Shown here one piece after another: positions 24,026 to 33,269 of a stretch of DNA of 64,000 nt. A model generated the notes under the pieces. That model was not told the DNA's origin, searched no databases, and was given only the letters and a program-made list of their open reading frames with translations. The stretch is from positions 1,550,001 through 1,614,000 of the forward strand of contig OZ241740.1 in the NCBI GenBank assembly GCA_965200975.1, read 5' to 3'. The DNA is from S5-327 sp965200975 (lineage in GTDB: Bacteria > Chloroflexota > Dehalococcoidia > Lucifugimonadales > Australimonadaceae). The position numbers were made by a program, and so were the translations under genes. Positions within the stretch are counted from its first letter, which is position 1. Each line of letters starts with the position of its first letter.

Positions 24026-26002
24026 CTACGCCTCGCCTCCCAGGAACGCCTTCAACCGTTCCGCGGAGGCGAGGCTCATTCCGGGGGTCTGCGCTATCTC
24101 CGCCGCAGAGGCGGCGCGGACGCCCGCGACGCTGCCAAAGCGCCTGATGAGGTCCCGCCGCCGTTTCGGGCCGACGCCGGGCGCCTGATCGAGCCTCGAG
24201 GCCGTGGCGGCCCTGGAACGCCGTTGCCGGTGGTAAGTGATGGCGAAGCGGTGAGCTTCGTCGCGCACGCGCTGAATGAGATAGAGGCCCTGGGACTGCC
24301 GGGGAAGGATGACCGGCTCCGCCATATGCGGCAGGAACACCTCTTCCTCGCGCTTGGCGAGCGAACAGAGCGGAATATCCGTGATTCCGAGTTCGAGGAA
24401 CACCTCCAGCGCGGCGCCGAGGTGCCCTCTGCCCCCATCGATGATGACCAGGCTTGGCGTAAACCCGAACGACTCCCGCAACTCCGGAGGCGCAGTATCG
24501 ACGGCAGGCTCCGTGGACGGGGCGGCGGTCTGCTCGCCGACGCCGAACGCTTCAGAGCCGAGGGCCAGAGCGGGGGCGGCCTCAGCGGCAGCCTTTCGCC
24601 GGGCCTCGCCGAGCCGGCGGAAGCGCCGTCGCAGCATCTCCTGCATCGAGGCGTAATCGTCGACGCCCTCCACGCTCTTGATCTGAAAGCGGCGGTAGTG
24701 GCCGTTCCGGGGGCGTCCGTTTTCGAACACGACCATGCTGCCCACGGAATGAGCGCCCTGGATGTTCGAGATATCGAAGCATTCGATGCGCTCAGGCAAG
24801 GCGGGCAGCGCCAGGGATTCCTGCAGCTGTACGAGGGCCTGCAGCACCTTGTCCGACTCGTTGAGCCACTTGATGCGCCTTTGGGTCAACGCCTCGCCTG
24901 CGTTCCCCGCCGCCATCTCCATAAGGCGCCGGCGCGGGCCGCGCTGAGGCCGGGCGACGGACACGCGGCGTCCGCGCTTGCCGGAGAGCCAGAGCTCGAT
25001 TGCCGCAGCGTTCTCCAGTTCGTGCTGTACGAGCACGCTGGATGGAACATCGGTGGAGGCTTCGTAGTACTGCTGCACGAAGTGCTCGAGTAGCAGCGCC
25101 TCCTCTTCCGCTTCGCCGCCCTCCATCAGGAAGTGGTCGCGGTCGATCAGCTTGCCGTGGCGCACCTTGAAGAGCTCCACCCACGCCTCGCCCTTGTCGT
25201 AGGCGAGAGCGATGACGTCCGCGTCTTCCCGCCGGTTGGAGACTACGCGCTGGTTCTGCGAGACCGATTCGATAGCGCGGATCTGGTCGCGCAGAACAGC
25301 GGCGCGCTCGAATTCCAGGCGCTCCGAGGCGTCCTCCATCTTGCGGCGGATGCTTGCGGCGACGGCTTCCGAATCCCCTTCGAGGAATTGCAGCACCTCG
25401 CGGATGACGCCTCCGTACTCCCGGCGGTCGACGGCGCCGATGCACGGGCCGATGCAGCGGTGGATGTGGTACTCGAGGCATGGGCGCTCGTCGGTTCCGG
25501 TGATGGGCTTGGCGCACGAGCGATAAGGGAAGAGCTTCTTGAGCAGGTCCATCGTCTTCCGCACAGAGCCGGCGCTGGCGAACGGGCCGAAGTAGCGCGC
25601 GCCGTCGGCGAGCACGCGACGGGTGAAGTAGACCTGCGGGAACTCCTCCGACAGGTCGATCTTGATATAGGGGTATGTCTTGTCGTCCTTGAGGCGCGCG
25701 TTGTAGAAGGGCTTCCGCTGTTTGATGAGGAGGTTTTCGAGGAGCAGCGCCTCCTGGACGGTTTCGGTGACGATGAACTCGAAGTCGGCGATGCGTTGCG
25801 CCATCGCCTGCACCTTCGGCTCCTTGCCGTAGGGCGTTTGGAAGTAGGAGCGGACGCGGTTGCGCAGGCTGGCGGCCTTGCCGACGTAGATCACGGCGCC
25901 CTTGGCGTCCTTCATCAGGTAGACGCCGGGTTGGGCGGGTAATGCGCCCAGACGGTCGGCGAATGCTTTCGCCCGGGCCTCTTTGCGCACAGGAGTCGTC
26001 AT
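24026..26002 (-). CDS. uvrC: Excinuclease ABC subunit UvrC
   Basis: A 658-residue nuclease of nucleotide excision repair, making the incisions on both sides of a lesion with UvrAB. The GIY-YIG domain is at about 15-95 (PGVYLMKDAKGAVIYVGKA). A four-Cys cluster with spacing C-x11-C-x7-C-x3-C (about 160-185) matches the known iron-sulphur site. The UVR domain is at about 205-240 (IRRKMEDASERLEFERAAVLRDQI), and the RNase H-like endonuclease domain begins at ERIECFDISNIQGAHSVGSM. A C-terminal helix-hairpin-helix pair follows (GVGPKRRRDLIRRFGSVAGV). An insert of about 30 residues with Ala/Glu/Pro (KAAAEAAPALALGSEAFGVG) is unusual. It stands first in a minus-strand run. Confidence 0.97.
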   Translation of the reverse strand: MTTPVRKEARAKAFADRLGALPAQPGVYLMKDAKGAVIYVGKAASLRNRVRSYFQTPYGKEPKVQAMAQRIADFEFIVTETVQEALLLENLLIKQRKPFYNARLKDDKTYPYIKIDLSEEFPQVYFTRRVLADGARYFGPFASAGSVRKTMDLLKKLFPYRSCAKPITGTDERPCLEYHIHRCIGPCIGAVDRREYGGVIREVLQFLEGDSEAVAASIRRKMEDASERLEFERAAVLRDQIRAIESVSQNQRVVSNRREDADVIALAYDKGEAWVELFKVRHGKLIDRDHFLMEGGEAEEEALLLEHFVQQYYEASTDVPSSVLVQHELENAAAIELWLSGKRGRRVSVARPQRGPRRRLMEMAAGNAGEALTQRRIKWLNESDKVLQALVQLQESLALPALPERIECFDISNIQGAHSVGSMVVFENGRPRNGHYRRFQIKSVEGVDDYASMQEMLRRRFRRLGEARRKAAAEAAPALALGSEAFGVGEQTAAPSTEPAVDTAPPELRESFGFTPSLVIIDGGRGHLGAALEVFLELGITDIPLCSLAKREEEVFLPHMAEPVILPRQSQGLYLIQRVRDEAHRFAITYHRQRRSRAATASRLDQAPGVGPKRRRDLIRRFGSVAGVRAASAAEIAQTPGMSLASAERLKAFLGGEA

Positions 26003-26080
26003 CGGCGTAGCAGTCTCCTACCGGGCGTGGCCGCGGCGCAGCAGCGCCTCCGAGGCGCCGAGCGGGGAGGGGGGGGCGCC

Positions 26081-26491
26081 CTATGCGCCGAGGTTGGTCG
26101 CTAGCCGCAGGTAGGCCAGAACAGCGCCGATGACGCCGGTGATTACGGCGATCGTCACGAGCTCGCGGCGCAGCCCTCCTGCAGGAGCGAGCGCAGGGAC
26201 TTGCCGGCCCGGCCTTCGCTGCGGGACGGCGCCCGCCGGCGCCGGATGCGGCCTCTCAGGGGCAGGGCGACGGGCAGGAGCGGCGCCGGCTGTCGAGCCC
26301 GCGGCAGGAGTTTCCGGGGGAGCGGGCTGCGCGGTCTCGGCGGCGGCATCGTCTGTCTCGACGGGAGCGGCGGGAGCGATGTGGGCGGCCTCGGGGATAG
26401 ACGGCCCGGACGACCGCGCCTTGCGTCTAGCGCGCTCCTTTGCGCGGGCCTGGCTGGCTGCTGCTCTGTTTCCGGCTTTCTTGTTCGACAT
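26081..26491 (-). CDS. Small basic membrane protein, hypothetical
   Basis: A 136-residue protein. The N-terminus is Lys/Arg-rich (NKKAGNRAAASQARAKERARRKARSS). A Pro/Ala/Glu low-complexity middle follows, then one hydrophobic segment near the C-terminus (LVTIAVITGVIGAVLAYLRLA). This gives a tail-anchored or single-pass topology. The basic start resembles ribosome- or translocon-associated tails, but no family is recognised. It lies between uvrC and a cytidylate-kinase-like gene on the same strand. Low-complexity composition makes the coding call less certain. Confidence 0.55.
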   Translation of the reverse strand: MSNKKAGNRAAASQARAKERARRKARSSGPSIPEAAHIAPAAPVETDDAAAETAQPAPPETPAAGSTAGAAPARRPAPERPHPAPAGAVPQRRPGRQVPALAPAGGLRRELVTIAVITGVIGAVLAYLRLATNLGA

Positions 26492-26516
26492 AGTCTTCTT
26501 TGTCTTCTTTCCGTTC

Positions 26517-27215
26517 TCAGTCTACGAGCCGCGCAGTTTCGACGACAACGTCCGCGGTGTGGTCAATATGCAGCAGGTCGGTGTTCAGCACGAGATGGTA
26601 GTACTGCGGGTCTTCCGGATCGACGTTGAAGAAGCGCCTGTAATACGCGAGGCGCGCGCGGTCGTTCTCGATGACGTGGCGTTCGGCCTCGATCGCATTG
26701 AGGCCCTCGCGCTCCATAATGCGCATCAAGCGTTCGGCGTGCCTGGACACGAGTCCTACGTGCAGGGCGCCGGGCAGGTCTCTGAGGATGACGTTGGCGC
26801 CTCGTCCGGCGATCACGACATTCCCCGACGCTGCAATTTCGTTGATGATTTCGGAAGTGACCTTGATCAGGTTCTCATCCGAGAGCGTCTCGTCGGTTAC
26901 GGGAGCCTCGCTGGGGAAGTCGCGGTACTCGCGGACGAGGAGGGCGTCGAGTCCGCCGCCGAAATAGGGGTCGGCGCCGCCCCCCGCGAGCGCGGAGCGT
27001 TCGAGCACCGTCTTGACGAACCCGGCGATGCGGTCGCCCAGGCGTGGAGGGCGTTCGGTGCGCTCAGCGACCGCCGCCACCGTAGCGCCGATCTTCTTGG
27101 CCGCTTCGGCAAGGATCATGCGATCGATGTAGTCGATGTCCAGCTTGCGAGCCACTTCCGCGCCGACTTCGATGGCGCCGCTGCCGATGAGGCCGGTCAC
27201 AGTAACGACGGGCAT
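26517..27215 (-). CDS. Cytidylate kinase-like family protein
   Basis: A 232-residue P-loop kinase-like protein with an AGGAG site before the ATG. The N-terminal loop VTGLIGSGAIEVGAEVARKL occupies the position of the P-loop, but the usual GSGG/GKS pattern is degenerate. Downstream are DYIDRMILAEAAKKIG, NVVIAGRGANVILRDLPGALHVGLVS and RMIREREG-like segments, the standard layout of the cytidylate-kinase-like family (PF13189). Members are often non-canonical and their substrate is uncertain. It lies 12 bases downstream of rpiB. Confidence 0.82.
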   Translation of the reverse strand: MPVVTVTGLIGSGAIEVGAEVARKLDIDYIDRMILAEAAKKIGATVAAVAERTERPPRLGDRIAGFVKTVLERSALAGGGADPYFGGGLDALLVREYRDFPSEAPVTDETLSDENLIKVTSEIINEIAASGNVVIAGRGANVILRDLPGALHVGLVSRHAERLMRIMEREGLNAIEAERHVIENDRARLAYYRRFFNVDPEDPQYYHLVLNTDLLHIDHTADVVVETARLVD

Positions 27216-27227
27216 TCGAGGCTCCTC

Positions 27228-27680
27228 CTATTCGCGGCCCTTCGCACGGTCCATTGCGTTCACCATCTCAATCATACATGCGTCGTCGCTCTCTCCGTCA
27301 GGGGCGGAGAGCCACGCGTCGAGAATTTCCGCGGCGAATTCGAGGGAAGTTGAGCGCAGGCTCATCACGAGGACGTTCGCGTCGTTCCAGCGGCGCGCGC
27401 CCGTCGCGGTCTGCGCGTCGGCGCAGAGCGCCGCACGAACTCCGGGGACTTTGTTGGCGGCGATGCTGACGCCTGTTCCCGTGAAGCAGAAGAGCACGCC
27501 CTGATCGCATTCGGCGGCTGCGACGGCTTCGCCGACCTTCCGGCCAACCGCCGGCCAACGAGGGTCGTCTCCGCCGGCGAGCGCGCCGTACAACCGCACG
27601 TCGTGACCGCGCGTGCGCAGATCATCGACGACGCGCTCGGTGAGCGGAGTCGCCTCATCGCTGCCGACGGCTATTCTCAT
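27228..27680 (-). CDS. rpiB: RpiB/LacA/LacB family sugar-phosphate isomerase
   Basis: A 150-residue protein, the normal length. It starts MRIAVGSDEA where the family has IGSDHAG, so the active-site His of typical RpiB (position 9-10) is replaced by Glu. The anion-binding segment GVLFCFTGTGVSIAANKVPGVRAALC has Thr where RpiB often has Cys65-type catalysis in GxCGxGxG. Next come DAQTATGARRWNDANVLVMSL and a C-terminal helix. It likely interconverts ribose/ribulose 5-phosphates or a related sugar phosphate. The substitutions mean the substrate is uncertain. Confidence 0.82.
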   Translation of the reverse strand: MRIAVGSDEATPLTERVVDDLRTRGHDVRLYGALAGGDDPRWPAVGRKVGEAVAAAECDQGVLFCFTGTGVSIAANKVPGVRAALCADAQTATGARRWNDANVLVMSLRSTSLEFAAEILDAWLSAPDGESDDACMIEMVNAMDRAKGRE

Positions 27681-27693
27681 GCCATACGCTTCG

Positions 27694-28665
27694 CTAAGCG
27701 CGAGGGTGCGATAGTTCGAATGTTTCGCGTACCTGGCTGTCGGTCAAGTGCGTGTAGACCTGCGTAGTCGAGATGTTAGCATGCCCAAGGAGCTCCTGGA
27801 CGTGCCGGAGGGGCGCTCCTCCGTGAAGCAGGTGGGTGGCGAAGCTGTGCCGCAGCGTGTGCGGCGAGAGGCTGCCCCGGATGTCGGCCTGCCGCGCCGC
27901 CTTCTTCAGGATAAGCCAAAACCCCTGGCGGGTCATGGGCCCGCCTCGCGCATTCAGAAAGAGCGCCGTTTCGACAGGGCCGCGCCGCTTCGCTCTCGCG
28001 AGCAGCAGTGGCCGCACGTCGCGCGCGTACTCCAGGAGCTGCCGCGCAATGCCGGGGTAAACCGGCGCGAGGCGCTCTTTCGCTCCCTTGCCAAGCACGC
28101 GCACCCATCCCGCGTCGAGGCTCAGCGCCGAGACCGACAGCCCTTGCGGACCGACGACCTCCGACACTCGCAGGCCGGCGGCGTAAGCGAGCTCGAGCAT
28201 CACTCGATCGCGGACGCCCTCGGGCGCGGGGCGCGCGGCAGCCGCCTTGAGCAGGCGGGCTATCTCCTCCACCGTCAAGACGTCGGGCAATGAGCGCGCG
28301 GAGCGGCGGGACTGCAGGCGTTCCGCGGGGTTCTCGCGAACCATGCCCTCCTCGAGCAGGAACCGGAAGAACGAGCGGGCCGCCGCAGTCTTGCGAGCGA
28401 GGCTTGTCTCCGAGTAGCCGCGGGCGGCCAGGACGAGCCGGGCCTCCTCCACGTCGCGCTGCGTCGCCTTGTCCCAGTATCCGCGGGAGGCGCCGTCGGC
28501 CAGGAGCGCGCGAAGCTGCGCGAGGTCGGCGCGATAGGCGGCGACCGTGTTGGCGGAGAGTCCACGCTCGGCCCGCAGGTGGCTGAGGAACGATTCGACG
28601 TCGGGATCGCTCTCCCGTTCGGGGCGAGCGCCGGAAGGTTCGGAGTTGCGTACGGCGACGGCCAT
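27694..28665 (-). CDS. Tyrosine recombinase, XerC/XerD type
   Basis: A 323-residue integrase-family protein. The N-terminal SAM-like domain is DVESFLSHLRAERGLSANTVAAYRADL. The catalytic residues are Arg in AYAAGLRVSEVVG, Lys in GKGAKERLAPVYP, His-x-x-Arg in LSPHTLRHSFATHLLHGG, His in LGHANISTTQVYTHL and the Tyr in the same segment. Length and sequence fit chromosome-dimer resolution recombinases rather than phage integrases. No att site or phage gene is nearby. It follows a divergent lgt gene, sharing the start region at 28665. Confidence 0.92.
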   Translation of the reverse strand: MAVAVRNSEPSGARPERESDPDVESFLSHLRAERGLSANTVAAYRADLAQLRALLADGASRGYWDKATQRDVEEARLVLAARGYSETSLARKTAAARSFFRFLLEEGMVRENPAERLQSRRSARSLPDVLTVEEIARLLKAAAARPAPEGVRDRVMLELAYAAGLRVSEVVGPQGLSVSALSLDAGWVRVLGKGAKERLAPVYPGIARQLLEYARDVRPLLLARAKRRGPVETALFLNARGGPMTRQGFWLILKKAARQADIRGSLSPHTLRHSFATHLLHGGAPLRHVQELLGHANISTTQVYTHLTDSQVRETFELSHPRA

Positions 28666-28754
28666 TGTTCGGCTATTCTAGGAATACCGTCCGGCGCGCG
28701 GGATACGTTTGCGCCGCCGGATGCGGCCTGATTGGCTGCGCCAGGGATTCCTCA

Positions 28755-29540
28755 ATGACGATTGCGCTCGACTCCAACGCGTTCGGTCTGCCCCTGCTGA
28801 CGTGGACTGCGCTATCGACGATAGCCGGCGCGCTGGCCGGAGGCTATCTCTTCCTGCGGGAGGCTGGTCGCCTCGGCGCAGACCGCCGGACGCTCTGCGG
28901 CATCGTCGTGACAGCCCTGCTGGGGGGCCTGCTCGGCGCGCGGCTGTTCCACATCGCAGACTACTGGGACTTCTACGCCCGGGCGCCGTTCCATGCCCTG
29001 TACTTATGGAATGGGGGCCTGTCGCTGTGGGGAGGAGCGCTCGGAGGGTTGGGGGCGGGGCTGTGGGCGGCGCGCCGGCGCGGTTTGCCGGCGGCGGGGA
29101 CGGCTGCGGCGGCTACGGTCCCCGCGCTCGTCGGGCTGGCCATCGGCCGGGCTGGAGACTTTCTGGCGGGAGAGCGGGCTGCGACGGGTTCGTCGGCGCC
29201 GTGGGCTGTGGTTTACTCCAACGAGGGCGCAGAGGCGCACGCGGGCGGGGAGAGCGTCCATCCCGTGGCGCTCTACGAGCTGCTGCTGGACCTTGCGATA
29301 GCCGCGGCAGCGGCGCGGTGGGGCCGCCGCTTGCCGGAGAAGGCTGTCATGCCGGCTGCGCTCGGGGCGTGGGCGGCGGGCCGGTTTCTCATTGCGTTCG
29401 CGCGTCTCGACCCTGCGCGCCTGGGGATGCAGCAGACGCAGTGGATTGGTCTGATCGTGCTGGCTGTCCTGGGCGCCGCCGCGCTCCGCGCCTGGAGAGC
29501 TCGGCCCATCCCTCCTTCGCGTCCAAAGGAGGGATGCTAA
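28755..29540 (+). CDS. lgt: Prolipoprotein diacylglyceryl transferase-like protein, divergent
   Basis: A 261-residue membrane protein starting MTIALDSNAFGLPLL at 28755, with about seven helices. Lgt landmarks are GGLLGARLFHIADYWDFY, the signature GRAGDFLAGERAATGSSAPWAVVY (compare GRIGNF-N-E in Lgt), HPVALYELLLD and AAGRFLIAFARLD. The segment that normally reads GGMSFHGG, with an essential His, is here GGLSLWGGALGG, so that His is missing. Lipoproteins with lipoboxes are encoded nearby (PstS, ModA and the gene at 9662), so an Lgt is needed. Whether this divergent copy supplies that activity is open. Confidence 0.82.
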   Translation: MTIALDSNAFGLPLLTWTALSTIAGALAGGYLFLREAGRLGADRRTLCGIVVTALLGGLLGARLFHIADYWDFYARAPFHALYLWNGGLSLWGGALGGLGAGLWAARRRGLPAAGTAAAATVPALVGLAIGRAGDFLAGERAATGSSAPWAVVYSNEGAEAHAGGESVHPVALYELLLDLAIAAAAARWGRRLPEKAVMPAALGAWAAGRFLIAFARLDPARLGMQQTQWIGLIVLAVLGAAALRAWRARPIPPSRPKEGC

Positions 29541-29562
29541 GGGGCAGCCGGGCGGGGAGGGC

Positions 29563-30708
29563 TTAGTCGGGCAGGAAGCTCCGGAAGCCGTAGAGCGCGG
29601 CGCAGTTGTCATGCACGATCTTGCGCATGTCTTCCTTTGCGCCGGGGCCTGCGAAATCGCGTTCGATGAACTCCCTGGACTTCGGCCACGTCGAGGCAGC
29701 ATGAGGATAGTCGGACGACCACATCACTCGGTCGGGGCCTATGTCGCCGCGGTAGTGGATGCCCACCTCGTCGTCGATATACGTCACGTACACCTGGCGA
29801 GCGAAATACTCGGTCGGCTTCATGCTGAGAGGCGTGGAGAAGCCGCCCCGCCGACTCGAGCCGCGCCCCACCGTGCCGTCGAGGCGGCCGAGCCAGAACG
29901 GCGTCCAGCCGACGCCGTACTCCGCAGATATCACGTTGAGCGTCGGGAAGCGTTCAAGGACGCCCGAAGCGATGATGACCGCCAGCGACTTCTGCACCTC
30001 GTGCGCGGCGATGATGGGGCGCAGCACGCGGTTCTCTCGTCCGAACTCGTACTTGGGGCGCTCCATGCCGGTCGGAGGGTGGAGGCTCAGCGGCATGCGG
30101 AGCTCCTCGGCGCGGTGCCAGAACACGTCGTACATATCGAGGTGATAGGGCTGGTCTTCGGGGGGAGAGGCCCAGATCATTGCGCCGCTGAGGCCCATTC
30201 CGGCGCATCGTTCGAGCTCGTCGGCGCCGAGCTTCGGGTCGTAGAGGGAGATGAGGGCGAGGCCCTTGAGGCGGTCGGGAGCATAGCTGCAGTACTCGGC
30301 GAGCCAGTCGTTGTAAACGCGGAAGCACTCTCGCTGCAAGGCGGGATCCAGGAGCCAGAAGAGCCTGAACCCGAGCGTGGTGTAGAGCACCTCGGCGGCG
30401 ACGCCGTCGAGGGCCATATCCTTGAGGCGCTCGGCGGGATCCCAGCCGCCGGGGCGGGCGTCGGCGTAGCCGCCGGTCTTCATAAACTCAGCCTTCTCGT
30501 CATCGGTGCGGCTCTGGCCGGCGGCGACGCCGACTGCGAGGTCGTGGGGCTCGTATCCCTCGTAGACCCACCAAGCCCCGGGGACGCCGTTGTACTCGTC
30601 CTCGACATGGGGCGCGCGGTCGCGGTAGGCGGCGTCCATTCGGGTAGTCCACAAGTCCAGTGGTTCGCTCATATGGGAATCGGAGGATATGTACCAGGCA
30701 TCCGACAT
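29563..30708 (-). CDS. Amidohydrolase-2 family metal-dependent hydrolase/decarboxylase
   Basis: A 381-residue TIM-barrel protein of the ACMSD-like amidohydrolase family (PF04909). The opening ISSDSHMSEP replaces the usual D-x-H-x-H/E metal motif. LSLHPPTG and a later VMWSSDYPHAASTWPKS provide the further His and the metal-binding Asp seen in this family. Members decarboxylate or hydrolyse carboxylated aromatics and related acids. The substrate here is unknown. It is monocistronic or paired with the hypothetical gene upstream. Confidence 0.88.
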   Translation of the reverse strand: MSDAWYISSDSHMSEPLDLWTTRMDAAYRDRAPHVEDEYNGVPGAWWVYEGYEPHDLAVGVAAGQSRTDDEKAEFMKTGGYADARPGGWDPAERLKDMALDGVAAEVLYTTLGFRLFWLLDPALQRECFRVYNDWLAEYCSYAPDRLKGLALISLYDPKLGADELERCAGMGLSGAMIWASPPEDQPYHLDMYDVFWHRAEELRMPLSLHPPTGMERPKYEFGRENRVLRPIIAAHEVQKSLAVIIASGVLERFPTLNVISAEYGVGWTPFWLGRLDGTVGRGSSRRGGFSTPLSMKPTEYFARQVYVTYIDDEVGIHYRGDIGPDRVMWSSDYPHAASTWPKSREFIERDFAGPGAKEDMRKIVHDNCAALYGFRSFLPD

Positions 30709-30844
30709 AGGTCGCCTCCCAGAGATTTCGCCTTCTCCAACCCCCTCGCCGTCGCCTCGGAACTCCGCGCGCGGTCGACCGCCGCGCTTTAGCGGGGAGG
30801 GGACTCCGTCGCGTCGGCTGCCCCTACGGGGCAGTGGACGCTTC

Positions 30845-31390
30845 TCAGGCAGCGCGCAACTGCGCCATGCGGTCGCGCGAGTCGAAGCCGCCCTCGAGGA
30901 TGCCGAAAATCAGCTCCCACGAGCCTTGACGCCAGACGAGGCAAGGCACCTGATGGTTGCCGTCCTGGCTGCGCCAGATGGTGCCGGGGAACACGAGGGA
31001 GTAGCGCTGGAACTCTTCGGGGATCTGCTCTTGCCGGTCGAGCGTGTATTCGGCGTGGCGCTGGCCGAGCAGGTTGGGCGACCCCATAATCAGTTCGACC
31101 ATCGGCTCGCCGATCAGGTCTTCCATTCCTTCCTCGAACGGGGCCATCTCAATGTCGGCGACGGAGAGGGACTCGGGCTCGACTGCGTCGCGGACGAGTT
31201 CCCAGCCGTCGTCGGCCTTGTCGTTCTTGAGGGGCCCGACGCCGGCGCCGGCGGCAAGGATGCTGAGCGCCTCCCGCAGTCCTGCGGAATCTATCGCCCA
31301 GCCGCGGGCTGTCGCCTCGTCGATATCGGTGGGGAGGGCGGCGACGACCGCCGCGGCGAATTCGGTGTACCACTCGGGAATTTCTGTCAT
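30845..31390 (-). CDS. Hypothetical protein
   Basis: A 181-residue acidic, soluble protein starting MTEIPEWYTEFAAAV. It has a helical N-terminal half and a C-terminal half rich in aromatic residues (YSLVFPGTIWRSQDGNHQV, CLVWRQGSWELIFGILEGG). No signal peptide or known motif is seen. Codon use and GC match the neighbours, so it is probably a real gene. Same strand as the amidohydrolase, 136 bases upstream of it. Confidence 0.65.
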   Translation of the reverse strand: MTEIPEWYTEFAAAVVAALPTDIDEATARGWAIDSAGLREALSILAAGAGVGPLKNDKADDGWELVRDAVEPESLSVADIEMAPFEEGMEDLIGEPMVELIMGSPNLLGQRHAEYTLDRQEQIPEEFQRYSLVFPGTIWRSQDGNHQVPCLVWRQGSWELIFGILEGGFDSRDRMAQLRAA

Positions 31391-31500
31391 CGCAACTCCT
31401 CAGACGGATGAGTCACGCCCGAGTATCCCGCTCAGAGCGCGCATCGCGCAACTGCCGCTTGCGACTTGCAGGGTGAACGCGTCAGCGCTGCGCGCTGCCC

Positions 31501-31518
31501 GGAGAGCGTTCGCTCCCC
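31501..31518 (+). repeat. Dispersed intergenic palindrome, copy 2
   Basis: GGAGAGCGTTCGCTCCCC followed by a C-rich tail. It lies in the 291-base gap between divergent genes (31391-31681), which otherwise holds only C-rich sequence and the GGAGG site of the next gene. Confidence 0.6.
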
Positions 31519-31681
31519 CAGCCCCCCCCGATTCCACTCCCCAGTCCCCCCCGACCTCCCTCAACTCCCTGAGGAGAGGATGCGGCGCGCCTGGCGGGGG
31601 AAGCAGGCGAGCCGGCCTGGGAGAGAGTATGCTTCACGCTGCGCCGGCGGCAGGATCGAGGCGCACGGAGGTGAAGGGGAT

Positions 31682-33199
31682 ATGGAACAGAATAGCTTCT
31701 ACGACGTCATCGTTATGGGAGGCGGCTCCGCAGGCTGTGTGGCTGCGGCGCGCCTTTCGGAGGATCCCAAGCGCCGCGTGCTGCTGCTCGAGGCCGGCCC
31801 CGACCCGGATCCTATCCCGTTCATCATTGCGGACGGCACGAGCAGCAACCGCCCCATCCTCGAGTCGGACTACGTGATTCTGTACCCGACGAAGCGGAAG
31901 ATCGACGGGAGCGAGTACTTCCCGATTAGCGGACGCGTGCTTGGGGGCGGCTCTTCGGTGAACATGATGGGGGTGGTGCGGCCTACGCAGCACGACCTCG
32001 ATATGTGGGAGTCGCTCGGGAACCCCGGCTGGTCGTACGAGGACTGTCTGCCGGTGCTGAAACGCATCGAGAACGACACCGACTATCCCGATGCGCCGCA
32101 TCACGGCAACTCGGGGCCGCTTACCGTAAGGCGCCGCCTGTCGTTCGAGAATCTGGACCCGCCTCAGGACGCGTTTATGCGGCGCGCGCAGGCCCTTGGC
32201 TACCCGTTGCTCCCCGACCGGAACATTCCGAACCCGTTCGGGATCTCCCGCGGGGCGTCGAATGTCAAGGACGGCAAGCGGCAGTCCACCGCCGTCGCCT
32301 ATCTGGGCCCCGCGCGGTCGCGTCCGAACCTCACGGTGATTGCGGAGGCTATGGTCGTTGCGATCAAGACTGACAAGGGCCGGGTTACGGAGGTCGAATA
32401 CACGCAGGGAGGCGAGACGAGGACGGCTGCGGCTGACACGTTCGTGCTGAGCGCGGGCGTCTACCACAGCCCCCAGGCGCTCATGCTCTCAGGCATCGGC
32501 AATCCGGAGGACCTGGAGCCTCTCGGCATCGAGGTTGTGCACGAACTCAAGGGAGTAGGGCGGAACTACCAGGACCACGCTGCGGTGAACATGGTGTTCG
32601 AGAGCGCCTCGGACTTCACTCCCGATTGGGTGGTCTCGGGCTTTCAGTTGATTTACAAGAGCGACCCCGACCTGCCGAACGGCGACTTTCACCTGTACAT
32701 GCGGGCGCCGGTGATGGTGGAAGGGCTGAAGCCGCTGATGCCATTCGCCGCGAACCTCATCGAGCAGAAGTCGCGCGGCCGTGTGTTCATCACGTCCACC
32801 GATCCGCGCGAGCTGCCGACGATCGACGACGGGCTGCTGCAGCATCCGGACGATGTGAAGGCGGTGCGCACGGCGATGGAATTCATTGCGAACTTCGTAG
32901 ACGACGACCTTATGCGTCCGTACTTCGGCAGGCTGATGCAGCCGGGCCCGGAGGAGGACTGGGCGGAGTACGCCCAGTCGACCTACGACTGCTACCACCA
33001 CGGAGTGGGCACATGCATGATGGGGCCGGCGTCGAACGATATGGCCGTGGTCGACAACCGGCTGAAGATGCACGGGATGGAGAACTTGTTCGTTGCCGAC
33101 GCTTCGATAATGCCTACGGTGACGCACGCGAACACCAACGTGACGTCGATAATGATCGGCGAGCGGCTGTCGGACTTTGTGAAAGAGGCAGGCCGGTAA
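31682..33199 (+). CDS. GMC family FAD-dependent oxidoreductase (copy 1)
   Basis: A 505-residue protein starting at ATG 31682 behind CGGAGGTGAAGGGG; the longer upstream frame lacks a site. The ADP-binding loop IVMGGGSAGCVAAARLSE is at the N-terminus. GMC signatures follow: GGGSSVNMMGVVRPTQ, LSAGVYHSPQALMLSGIG, and the C-terminal HHGVGTCMMG containing the catalytic His, then VADASIMPTVTHANTN with the second His/Asn position. GMC enzymes oxidise alcohols such as choline, sugars or polyethylene glycol. Substrate unknown. It stands immediately before a second, closely similar copy. Confidence 0.93.
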   Translation: MEQNSFYDVIVMGGGSAGCVAAARLSEDPKRRVLLLEAGPDPDPIPFIIADGTSSNRPILESDYVILYPTKRKIDGSEYFPISGRVLGGGSSVNMMGVVRPTQHDLDMWESLGNPGWSYEDCLPVLKRIENDTDYPDAPHHGNSGPLTVRRRLSFENLDPPQDAFMRRAQALGYPLLPDRNIPNPFGISRGASNVKDGKRQSTAVAYLGPARSRPNLTVIAEAMVVAIKTDKGRVTEVEYTQGGETRTAAADTFVLSAGVYHSPQALMLSGIGNPEDLEPLGIEVVHELKGVGRNYQDHAAVNMVFESASDFTPDWVVSGFQLIYKSDPDLPNGDFHLYMRAPVMVEGLKPLMPFAANLIEQKSRGRVFITSTDPRELPTIDDGLLQHPDDVKAVRTAMEFIANFVDDDLMRPYFGRLMQPGPEEDWAEYAQSTYDCYHHGVGTCMMGPASNDMAVVDNRLKMHGMENLFVADASIMPTVTHANTNVTSIMIGERLSDFVKEAGR

Positions 33200-33269
33200 G
33201 AGAGCGCCGCCTCGCCCCCCGGACGGGAAGACGAGGCGGGAGAGCACGACTCTTGACGAGGAGCCAGGG

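Noticed and set aside
27694..28665. Xer recombinase as evidence of an integrated element
   Set aside because: Length and motifs fit the chromosomal XerC/D type, and no att repeats, phage or conjugation genes are nearby.
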